A stretch of 37,860 nt of DNA, taken from Nostoc calcicola FACHB-3891 (GTDB taxonomy: Bacteria > Cyanobacteriota > Cyanobacteriia > Cyanobacteriales > Nostocaceae). The stretch spans positions 1 through 37,860 of the forward strand of contig NZ_JACJRQ010000064.1 of the NCBI RefSeq assembly GCF_014697355.1. The letters are read 5' to 3'. The notes beneath the pieces were generated by a model, which saw nothing but the letters and a program-made list of their open reading frames with translations, searched no databases and was not told the DNA's origin. The translations under genes were made by a program, and so were the position numbers. Below, in pieces: positions 9,752-16,454 of the stretch; position 1 is the first letter of the stretch, and each line of letters opens with the position of its first letter.

Positions 9752-10531
9752 ATGAACTTACCATTACGGACATTGGGGTTTGCGCCAAATGCGTGGACGG
9801 TGAATGATGCCATTGCAGATATTACCCGTCCTCAAAGAACCCCACAACCCGTTATCTTAGCAACAGAAACAAAAACCCTGCGCCTAGACTTAGCAAAAGC
9901 TGCTATCCTCGTCATTGATATGCAAAACGACTTCTGTCACCCTGACGGCTGGTTAGCGCATATCGGCGTCGATGTCACTCCAGCCCGTCAGCCCATCGAA
10001 CCTTTAAACAAATTACTTCCACAACTGCGTGCCCTTGGTGTGCCGATAATTTGGATAAATTGGGGGAATCGTCCCGACTTACTCAACATTAGTGCAGCTT
10101 CACTTCACGTCTACAACCCCACAGGCGAAGGCGTAGGCTTAGGCGATCCTCTGCCCAAAAATGGTGCTAAAGTACTCATGGCAGGTAGTTGGGCGGCGGC
10201 GGTAGTAGACGAACTACAACCCCTAAGAGAAGATATTCTTGTGGACAAATACCGCATGAGTGGTTTTTGGGACACTCCCTTAGACAGTATTTTGAAGAAT
10301 CTCGGAAAAACGACACTATTCTTTGCTGGTGTCAATGCCGATCAATGTGTGCTAACTACATTATGTGATGCCAACTTCTTAGGATATGACTGCATATTAG
10401 TCAAAGACTGTACCGCCACAACATCACCTGAATATTGTTGGTTGGCGACACTCTACAACGTCAAACAATGCTTCGGTTTCGTCACCGATTCCCAAGAGAT
10501 TTTAACAGCCATAAGTGAGGAGACGCGATGA
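9752..10531 (+). CDS. Isochorismatase-family cysteine hydrolase
   Basis: A 259-residue protein with the isochorismatase-like fold. The expected catalytic triad is present: Asp56 in VIDMQNDF, Lys166 in VDKYRMSGF and Cys199 in GVNADQCV. An active Cys favours an amidase (RutB, biuret or triuret hydrolase type) over true isochorismatase, which lacks it. The N-terminal 45 residues are an extension before the core. The final residues EETR and the stop codon lie in a repeat (GAGACGCGATGAATCGCG), so the C-terminus seems to have been set by a repeat insertion. A cupin follows after 77 bp. Assigning it to ureide or purine/pyrimidine nitrogen salvage with the divergent amidohydrolase is inference. Confidence 0.88.
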   Translation: MNLPLRTLGFAPNAWTVNDAIADITRPQRTPQPVILATETKTLRLDLAKAAILVIDMQNDFCHPDGWLAHIGVDVTPARQPIEPLNKLLPQLRALGVPIIWINWGNRPDLLNISAASLHVYNPTGEGVGLGDPLPKNGAKVLMAGSWAAAVVDELQPLREDILVDKYRMSGFWDTPLDSILKNLGKTTLFFAGVNADQCVLTTLCDANFLGYDCILVKDCTATTSPEYCWLATLYNVKQCFGFVTDSQEILTAISEETR

Positions 10532-10608
10532 ATCGCGTTTGTACAAGATAATCCCTCTCTGCGCCTCTGCGCCTCTGCGTGAAATTAATTAATTATAAGG
10601 ATAAATAA

Positions 10609-11064
10609 ATGCACGCTACTCGTTGTGTAATTCCAGTTATCAAATCTCCCAAAGATTACCAAGTATATCGCATCAGTCCTAACGACTCTAATCGCTTAGC
10701 GATTATCTTCGATTCCACAAATGCCAATACTTCCTTGACTTGTTGTATAGAAATCTTTGATGTCGGTGGACAAACACCGCCAAATCGCCATCAATGGGCA
10801 GTGGAAATGTTCTTTGTCATCAAAGGTGAAGCGATCGCCATGTGTGACGGCAAGATTGCTAACATCAAAGCTGGAGATAGTTTATTAGTGCCTCCCACTG
10901 GTACGCATTTGATTAAAAATACAGGTTCTACTCGTTTATATACCCTAACTGTGATGGTGCCTAACGAAGACTTTTCCGAATTAATTCGCAGTGGAACACC
11001 AGTAGAGTTAGATGCAGAAGATATGGCAGTACTAGGGAGATTAGATGCTTTAATGCCTTGTTGA
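10609..11064 (+). CDS. Small cupin-domain protein
   Basis: A 151-residue single-domain cupin. Motif 1 is partly degenerate: RHQWAVEMFFVIKG keeps His61, Glu66 and the glycine, but the second His of HxH is Trp. Motif 2, PPTGTHLIKN, keeps His100. A changed metal site, or a sugar/ligand-binding rather than dioxygenase role, is possible. AAGGA precedes the start. It probably shares a transcript with the cysteine hydrolase 77 bp upstream; that gap holds a repeat of CTCTGCG units. A perfect 27-bp inverted repeat 25 bp after the stop may end the transcript. Confidence 0.85.
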   Translation: MHATRCVIPVIKSPKDYQVYRISPNDSNRLAIIFDSTNANTSLTCCIEIFDVGGQTPPNRHQWAVEMFFVIKGEAIAMCDGKIANIKAGDSLLVPPTGTHLIKNTGSTRLYTLTVMVPNEDFSELIRSGTPVELDAEDMAVLGRLDALMPC

Positions 11065-11089
11065 AGAAGAATACAAAATTGACAATCAA

Positions 11090-11154
11090 AGACGCGATAA
11101 ATCGCCGTCTCTACAAGATATTGATTATTGTAGAGACGGCGATTTATCGCGTCT
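11090..11154. repeat. 27-bp perfect inverted repeat with 11-nt loop
   Basis: The left arm 11090-11116 (AGACGCGATAAATCGCCGTC then TCTACAA) pairs completely with 11128-11154. It would form a very stable hairpin just after the cupin stop. No U-tract follows, so it is at most a roadblock-type 3' stabiliser or terminator. Related shorter AGACGCGAT..ATCGCG(TCT) hairpins lie at 10520 and 12591. Confidence 0.9.
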
Positions 11155-11160
11155 GATGCC

Positions 11161-11297
11161 TTATACCGTTTCTTTGTGAGGCTGCGCCAAATATGCCGCT
11201 TTTTTTTTAAACGCAAAGGTACGCGGAGGTTAACGCAAAGGTACGCAGAGGTTTGTCTCAGAATAATTAGGCGCATCTTCATAGAGAATTGGTATTA
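11161..11297. mobile_element. MITE-like element, TTATACC...GGTATTA termini (copy B)
   Basis: The 137-bp element begins TTATACCGTTTCTTTGTGAG and ends AGAATTGGTATTA; its ends are imperfect inverted repeats of each other and match those of copy A. The interior has two ACGCAAAGGTACGC(G/A)GAGGT units. About 100 bp are almost identical to 25662-25762. Confidence 0.75.
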
Positions 11298-11307
11298 ACC
11301 AAACCGT

Positions 11308-11575
11308 ATTGCTGCTTTTGCTTGCGTAAAACACCGAAATGAGAAAGCAAAAGCTTGTTTTGAGAAAGTAAAAGTTGCTTTTGCTTGCAGAAAACACCAA
11401 AATCAGAAAGTAAAAGCTGCTTTTGCTTGCGGAAAACACCAAAATGAGAAAGCAAAAGCTGCTTTTGAGAAAGTAAAAGTTGCTTTTGCTTGCGGAAAAC
11501 ACCAAAATCAGAAAGTAAAAGCTTGTTTTGAGAAAGCAAAAGCTTGTTTTGAGAAAGTAATTGCAGCTTTTGCTG
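11308..11575. repeat. Mosaic minisatellite built on AGCAAAAGC/GCTTTTGCT
   Basis: Two short units alternate irregularly: GCTTTTGCTTGCGGAAAAC followed by ACCAAAAT(G/C)AGAAAG, and AGCTTGTTTTGAGAAAGTAAA. Junctions such as AGCAAAAGC-T-GCTTTTGCT are perfect small hairpins. The array gives long repetitive open frames on the minus strand (rich in KQKQLLLSQ), but I take these as by-products. It lies between the MITE and the promoter at 11659. Confidence 0.85.
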
Positions 11576-11658
11576 ATTGAATTTCACCAAAACATGAAAT
11601 TTAGATAAAATTCTTCAAAAAATTGCTGATAAATGCTGATTTTTTTTGAGTAAAGTAA

Positions 11659-11687
11659 TTGACATGTATAAAATTATACTTTAATAT
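11659..11687 (+). promoter_or_regulatory. Consensus-like sigma-70 promoter
   Basis: TTGACA (11659-11664) is separated by exactly 17 bp from TAATAT (11682-11687). Transcription would start near 11694, leaving a leader of about 77 nt before the ATG at 11771. It is the best promoter match seen in the window. Confidence 0.75.
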
Positions 11688-11697
11688 GATAATAAGA

Positions 11698-11736
11698 AAG
11701 GCGATCGCCCTCCGGCAAGAGCTTGCGATCGCCTTT
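11698..11736 (+). promoter_or_regulatory. 5'-leader hairpin made of two inverted HIP1 sites
   Basis: AAAGGCGATCGC (11698-11709) pairs perfectly with GCGATCGCCTTT (11725-11736) around a 15-nt loop. Given the promoter at 11659 it would fold at the very 5' end of the transcript, where it could stabilise the mRNA. It is not followed by a U-run. Confidence 0.6.
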
Positions 11737-11770
11737 CCCTAAACCCTCATTCTGAGAGATAATTCACATC

Positions 11771-12055
11771 ATGGCACAAGAAGAAGAGTTTCTACAAGAG
11801 CGTTCCCAACTGCAACAATACTTGAGTGGCGAAAACATAAATATACCTGCCTTAAATCAACCTGCTCAAAATCCATTACCCAAAAGAGAACCGATAAAAC
11901 ATACATTGATTGGTTCTTCAAAAGCTGTCACCAGCACAATTCATTATTTGCAAGTTATTGGCTACGCCGGCGCCGGCGACTGGAGTCTATTAGTACCAAC
12001 TGGTAATGCTGAGGAAGTGATGAGTATTTTAATCCGTCAGATTTTAATGCAATAA
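11771..12055 (+). CDS. Small conserved cyanobacterial protein of unknown function
   Basis: A 94-residue soluble protein. The charged N-terminal helix (EEEFLQERSQLQQYL) is followed by a Pro/Asn linker and a compact domain with IGSSKAVTSTIHYLQVIGYA, then GDWSLLVPTGNAEEVMSIL. That C-terminal pattern is one I associate with small cyanobacterial proteins without known function; I cannot assign a role. It is a monocistronic unit with a strong promoter, a leader hairpin and a strong terminator, which implies substantial expression. Confidence 0.8.
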   Translation: MAQEEEFLQERSQLQQYLSGENINIPALNQPAQNPLPKREPIKHTLIGSSKAVTSTIHYLQVIGYAGAGDWSLLVPTGNAEEVMSILIRQILMQ

Positions 12056-12070
12056 GCAGTTGAAAAAATT

Positions 12071-12110
12071 CAGATCCCCGACTTTTTAGAAAAGTCGGGG
12101 ATCTGTTTTT
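12071..12110 (+). terminator. Strong intrinsic terminator
   Basis: A perfect 16-bp stem (CAGATCCCCGACTTTT paired with its complement at 12090-12105) with a 3-nt loop is followed directly by TTTTT (12106-12110). It lies 15 bp after the stop of the 94-residue gene. Confidence 0.9.
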
Positions 12111-12233
12111 GGGGCAAGCTTGGATTAAGCCTAAGAGGATGTTTGAAAACTTTTTGGTGTTGTATTCGAGACTTGTAGATCCCCCTAAATCCCACTTAAA
12201 AAGGGGGACTTTGATTCCAGTTCCCCCCTTTTT

Positions 12234-12458
12234 AAGCAGGGCTGTTTCATTCCCTAAAATGGTTAAAATTGCAATGGTCAAAGAAATCAAAATTTAGGGC
12301 AAGCGTACAATTAGGGCAAAAAATTTTGCGTCTTCAAGCCCAAATAATGTTGTTTTTCTTTGCGCCTACCCTTCGGGAACGTTTTCAACGAATGCGTCTT
12401 TGCGTGAGAATATCCCCTTGACAAATCTCACAGACTAGCGAATGAAACGGCCCTGCTT
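12234..12458. mobile_element. MITE-like element, AAGCAGGGC(T/C)GTTTCATTC termini
   Basis: Inverted repeats of 19 bp (AAGCAGGGCTGTTTCATTC at 12234-12252; complement at 12440-12458) match at 18 of 19 positions and bound 225 bp. The interior has no gene. On both sides lie remains of C/G-rich repeats (CCCCCCTTTTT, GGGGAGGGTTAGGGTGGGG), so it may have inserted into an older repeat. The rest of 12056-12700 holds the terminator and a short AGACGCGATTCATCGCGTCT palindrome at 12594-12613. Confidence 0.65.
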
Positions 12459-12639
12459 TATAAGGGGAGGGTTAGGGTGGGGTCAAAAAATATTCATCCT
12501 ATTCCGCTTTCTAAAACGTAATTTTTGCTGTGGCAGAGATAGAGAATAAAAATTGTGAAATTACCTTTCCAAATACAAATTGATTTCATGTAGAGACGCG
12601 ATTCATCGCGTCTGAATGCTGATTTGCGGAATTACAAGC

Positions 12640-12668
12640 TTGTAAAGTGAAGAATACATCTATATAAT
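12640..12668 (+). promoter_or_regulatory. Probable sigma-70 promoter of the CHAT operon
   Basis: TTGTAA (12640-12645), a 17-bp spacer and a perfect TATAAT (12663-12668) place the transcription start near 12675, about 25 nt upstream of the CHAT gene ATG. Confidence 0.6.
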
Positions 12669-12700
12669 GCCGAGAATGCTGGAAGTTAGGGTAATCACCA

Positions 12701-15700
12701 ATGCTGTGGAATGTTTTACAAACAATTCGCCGTCAAATAACACAAAAGCTAGGATTATCCTCGTCTAAAAGCAACACAGACGCAAACACAGCCCCTACAT
12801 CTGACCCCCAGCTTGAGTTTTTATTGCAGGTACTCCAAGCTACAGCAGACAGCAACGGCGATGCCAAGGTAATACACCCACTGCTGGAAGCGAACCAAGA
12901 GAAGCTAGACATGAACTTTGCCCAAATTTTACGCAGTTGGGCAATGGCTATTCTACCAGACTTAGAAATAGACACAGCACAAAGTATTTCATCAGTTATC
13001 GGCAATTTCAGCATCCGGATTTGCGACTTTTCTTTAGGGAACCGGGCGAATAATCTAGAAATTGCCATCACAGGTTACGAAATCGCACTCACCGTTTTTA
13101 CCCAGAAACGCTTTCCCTATGAATGGGCAACGACGCAAAACAACCTGGGCGAAGCTTACAGAAACCGCATCCGAGGGGAGAGGGCAGAAAATTTAGAACT
13201 TGCCATCAAATGCTACGAAGATGCTTTGCGAGAATGCACCCACGATCGCTTTCCCTATGAATGGGCAATGACGCAAAACAACCTGGGCATTGCTTACAGT
13301 GACCGCATCCGAGGGGAGAAGGCAGAAAATTTAGAACTTGCCATCAAATGCTACGAAGATGCTTTGCGAGAACGCACCCACGATCGCTTTCCCTATGAAT
13401 GGGCAATGACGCAAAACAACCTGGGCATTGCTTACAGTGACCGCATCCAAGGGGAGAGGGCAGAAAATTTAGAAGTTGCCATCGACTACTACCAAAAAGC
13501 CTTGCTAGAATACACCCGCGATCGCTTTCCCTATGAATGGTCAAGGACGCAAAACAACCTGGGTGCTGCTTACAGTGTCCGCATCCGAGAGGAGAGAGCA
13601 GAAAATTTAGAACTAGCCATCAAATGCTTCCAAGATGCTTTGCGAGAACGCACCCACGACCGCTTTTCCTATGAATGGGCAACGACGCAAAACAACCTGG
13701 GCATTGCTTACAGTAACCGTATCCGAGGGGAGAGGGCAGAAAATTTAGAACTTGCCATTAAATGCTTCCAAGATGCTTTGCTAAAATACACCCGCGATCG
13801 CTTTCCCATAGATTGGGCAACGACGCAAAACAACCTGGGCGCTGCTTACAGTGACCGCATCCGAGGGGAGACGGCAGAAAATTTAGAACTTGCCATCAAA
13901 TGCTACGAAGATGCTTTGCTTGAACGCACCCGCGATCGCTTTCCCATAGATTGGGCAACGACGCAAAACAACCTGGGCGCTGCTTACAGTGACCGCATCC
14001 GAGGGGAGACGGCAGAAAATTTAGAACTTGCCATCAAATGCTACGAAGATGCTTTGCTAGAACTCACCCGTCAGGCTTTGCCGCAAAACCATGCTGAAAC
14101 TGCTTTCAACTTGGGGTTAGCTTACACAGACGTGAAACGATTTGCAGATGCTTACAACATTTTTAAATCTGCCATTGACACAGTAGAATTTCTGCGGGGT
14201 GAAATTTTATCTGGCGATGAAATCAAACAAAAACTCGCCGAAGAATGGAATGCGCTTTATCGCTGCATGGTGGAAGTTTGTCTGGAATTAAAATATGATG
14301 ACCAAGCAGTTGAATACATCGAACGCAGCAAGACGCGTAACTTAGTGGAACTGTTGGCAAATCAAGGTTCACCAGCACTGCACCAGCTACAACAACAAAT
14401 AGCTGAAGAAAAACGCCGTTTAGCAGCCGCAGACAATTCTGAACCAACATCCCTAAACCAACTGCGCCAACAACGCCAAGAGTTAATCAAGCAAGTCATC
14501 CCCTTAGAACACATCCGCTTTGCCGAAATTCAAGGGCTATTAGATAACCACACTGCTATTTTGCAATGGTACATATTTAATGATTGCTTTCGCGTCTTTA
14601 TCATCACCCAAAACCAAATACCCCGAATCTGGAAATCTACTGCTGAAGATTTGGACGCTTTAGATAAATGGTCAGATGAGTATCTGGAAACTTACGACAA
14701 ACATAAACCTCAGTGGCGATATAACTTAGCAGCTAAACTCCAGGAGTTAGCAGACATCCTACATATTAATGATGTACTTCATTTAGTTCCCGATACCTGC
14801 AACGCTGTAATTCTCGTCCCCCACCGCTACCTGCATTTATTCCCGCTTCATGCTTTACCTCTAAAAGACCTAACCCCCAACCCCCTTCCCTACAAGGGAA
14901 TGGGGCTAAATTCAAAGCCTCTCTCCTCCCAGGAGAGAGGTTTGGAGAGAGGTCAAAAATCTATTGAACAAACTGACCTAACCCCCAACCCCCTTTCCTA
15001 CAAGGGAATGGGGCTAACTTCAAAGCCTCTCTCCTCCCAGGAGAGAGGTTTGGAGAGAGGTCAAAAATCTATTGAACAAACTGACCTAACCCCCAACCCC
15101 CTTCCCTACAACGGAATGGGGCTAAATTCAAAGCCTCTCTCCTCCCAGGAGAGAGGTTTGGAGAGAGGTCGATATCTCCTAGACAAATTCCCTAACGGCG
15201 TGAGATATGCACCCAGTTGTCAGCTGTTGAAGTTAGCCAAAAAACGCCCATATCAGCCGCAACAAAGTTTATTCGCCATCCAAGACCCCAGCGACAACCT
15301 GACTTATACCAATATAGAAGTTGAAGCGATTCAGCGTCACTTTCATCCCACCACCGTTTTAAAAAAAGCCGCAGCCACCAAACAAGCTTTATTACAAGCC
15401 GTGGCAAATTCCCCAGATGTGCAAGTCATTCACCTTTCTTGTCACGGCTACTTTGATATTAAAACCCCTGTGAATTCTGCCATTGCTTTAGCTAATTGTG
15501 TTTCTCCTGACTCCCCAAATCGTCAGATAACATTAGCAGATGGTAATACCCTAGACCTAGAAAAATGCCTAACTTTAGTTGATATCTTCAATCTCAACTT
15601 ACCAGAATGCCGCCTCGTCACCCTTTCCGCCTGTGAAACCGGACTCACCAAATCCACTACCAGCGATGAATATATTGGTTTACCAAGTGGCTTTCTCAAA

Positions 15701-16012
15701 GCCGGGAGTTCTAGTGTAGTGAGTAGTCTGTGGTCTGTGGATGACTTTGCTACGGCATTATTAATGATTCGATTTTACGACAATCTGCCGTCTCTCCCCG
15801 TTGCCCAAGCACTTTGTGAAGCCCAGCACTGGTTACGCAACGCCACTCAACCCGATTTAATCAAGTGGATTCAAGGACACGCAAAGATTAATGAAGAAGA
15901 TAAGCAAATTATTCAAAATCGGTTAGAAAAACACTATGAATCTGAGAATCCCAATGATAAACCCTTTGGTAAACCTGCGGCTTGGGCTGGTTTTTGTGCC
16001 ATTGGAAATTAA
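12701..16012 (+). CDS. TPR-CHAT (caspase-like) protease
   Basis: A 1103-residue protein. Residues 1-110 form an N-terminal helical region. About 135-465 are TPR-type repeats of 46 residues, seven of them carrying NNLG..Y...R. A helical spacer leads to a C-terminal CHAT peptidase domain (about 600-1103). The catalytic dyad is visible: His915 in HLSCHGYFD and Cys978 in LSACETGL; the family ending GKPAAWAGFCAIG is present. CHAT proteases cut protein substrates after activation by a sensor, here presumably the TPR array. A 36-residue unit repeated 2.8 times (14867-15170) interrupts the CHAT domain after HLFPLHALPL and before YLLDKFPNGVRYAP. Two genes encoding a small protein and a membrane protein follow on the same strand. 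I infer a protease-effector module; the substrate is unknown. Confidence 0.93.
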   Translation: MLWNVLQTIRRQITQKLGLSSSKSNTDANTAPTSDPQLEFLLQVLQATADSNGDAKVIHPLLEANQEKLDMNFAQILRSWAMAILPDLEIDTAQSISSVIGNFSIRICDFSLGNRANNLEIAITGYEIALTVFTQKRFPYEWATTQNNLGEAYRNRIRGERAENLELAIKCYEDALRECTHDRFPYEWAMTQNNLGIAYSDRIRGEKAENLELAIKCYEDALRERTHDRFPYEWAMTQNNLGIAYSDRIQGERAENLEVAIDYYQKALLEYTRDRFPYEWSRTQNNLGAAYSVRIREERAENLELAIKCFQDALRERTHDRFSYEWATTQNNLGIAYSNRIRGERAENLELAIKCFQDALLKYTRDRFPIDWATTQNNLGAAYSDRIRGETAENLELAIKCYEDALLERTRDRFPIDWATTQNNLGAAYSDRIRGETAENLELAIKCYEDALLELTRQALPQNHAETAFNLGLAYTDVKRFADAYNIFKSAIDTVEFLRGEILSGDEIKQKLAEEWNALYRCMVEVCLELKYDDQAVEYIERSKTRNLVELLANQGSPALHQLQQQIAEEKRRLAAADNSEPTSLNQLRQQRQELIKQVIPLEHIRFAEIQGLLDNHTAILQWYIFNDCFRVFIITQNQIPRIWKSTAEDLDALDKWSDEYLETYDKHKPQWRYNLAAKLQELADILHINDVLHLVPDTCNAVILVPHRYLHLFPLHALPLKDLTPNPLPYKGMGLNSKPLSSQERGLERGQKSIEQTDLTPNPLSYKGMGLTSKPLSSQERGLERGQKSIEQTDLTPNPLPYNGMGLNSKPLSSQERGLERGRYLLDKFPNGVRYAPSCQLLKLAKKRPYQPQQSLFAIQDPSDNLTYTNIEVEAIQRHFHPTTVLKKAAATKQALLQAVANSPDVQVIHLSCHGYFDIKTPVNSAIALANCVSPDSPNRQITLADGNTLDLEKCLTLVDIFNLNLPECRLVTLSACETGLTKSTTSDEYIGLPSGFLKAGSSSVVSSLWSVDDFATALLMIRFYDNLPSLPVAQALCEAQHWLRNATQPDLIKWIQGHAKINEEDKQIIQNRLEKHYESENPNDKPFGKPAAWAGFCAIGN
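13143..14080 (+). repeat. 138-bp tandem repeats encoding TPR units
   Basis: ACCTGGGC marks units at 13143, 13281, 13419, 13557, 13695, 13833 and 13971, exactly 138 bp (46 codons) apart. The last two units are nearly identical at the DNA level, including synonymous positions, so recent duplication or gene conversion is likely. Most units contain a GATCGCTTTCC segment. Confidence 0.93.
14867..15170 (+). repeat. 108-bp repeat x 2.8, in frame inside the CHAT domain
   Basis: Units begin at 14867, 14975 and 15083. Each carries the perfect hairpin CCTCTCTCCT-CCC-AGGAGAGAGG (14918-14940, 15026-15048, 15134-15156). The 108-bp period equals 36 codons, so the frame is kept; the peptide begins DLTPNPLPYKGMGLNSKPLS. 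The sequence looks like a cyanobacterial intergenic repeat (TAACCCCCAACCCCCTTCCC type) rather than protein-derived DNA. Confidence 0.9.
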
Positions 16013-16016
16013 GTTT

Positions 16017-16062
16017 GTAGTAAGCACTTCAGTGCTTAAGAGAGGGCTGAAGCCCTCACTAC
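16017..16062. repeat. Cloverleaf-like double hairpin
   Basis: Outer arms GTAGT/ACTAC enclose two small palindromes, AAGCACTTCAGTGCTT and GAGGGCTGAAGCCCTC, giving a three-way junction. It lies 4 bp after the CHAT stop, between that gene and the next. It might set expression ratios in the operon; no U-run. Confidence 0.8.
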
Positions 16063-16109
16063 GAACTAATCTGAAATTTCAACTATAAAATCTTGATGGA
16101 GGTATGATT

Positions 16110-16454
16110 ATGGCAACTGATGAAGATAAGGCGATCGTTGAGGCTTTTTTTGAAGTCGTAAAGGAGCAAGGGTTTGTTTTTGATGAAGAAAGTCAGGCGG
16201 ATTTATCAACAATCAAGACAACTTTGGCAGAATTGGAAAATCAACCAGTTTTAGCCGCTGCCGATCCGATTATTGCTTGGTATAAGAAATATCCAGATGT
16301 CAGAGATGCTGTGCTATTTACCGCCAAAGAAATTACTATTAAAAAGCGAAATCCAGCCAACCAAGAGGGGACTTTAATCAATCAATTTCCTGACTATAAG
16401 AAGATAATTGATGACCGACAAAATAACCTACCCCCAGAACCAAATAAAAAATGA
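16110..16454 (+). CDS. Small acidic protein in the CHAT operon, unknown
   Basis: I do not recognise the family. The protein has 114 residues from the ATG at 16110, chosen because GGAGG (16098-16102) stands 7 nt before it but only 1 nt before the in-frame ATG at 16104. It is predicted helical, with an acidic N-terminal half (EDKAIVEAFFEVVKEQ), a central PIIAWYKKYPDVRDAVLF and a Lys/Asn/Pro-rich tail; no membrane segment or signal peptide. Its stop overlaps the start of the next gene by 4 bp (ATGA), so the two are translationally coupled. Position suggests an adaptor, inhibitor or substrate of the CHAT protease, which is inference. Confidence 0.75.
   Translation: MATDEDKAIVEAFFEVVKEQGFVFDEESQADLSTIKTTLAELENQPVLAAADPIIAWYKKYPDVRDAVLFTAKEITIKKRNPANQEGTLINQFPDYKKIIDDRQNNLPPEPNKK

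Noticed and set aside
11230..11590. Repetitive minus-strand frames rich in KQKQLLLSQ (91-103 residues)
   Set aside because: They arise entirely from the AGCAAAAGC minisatellite; both overlapping frames look alike, have no ribosome site and no non-repeat domain.
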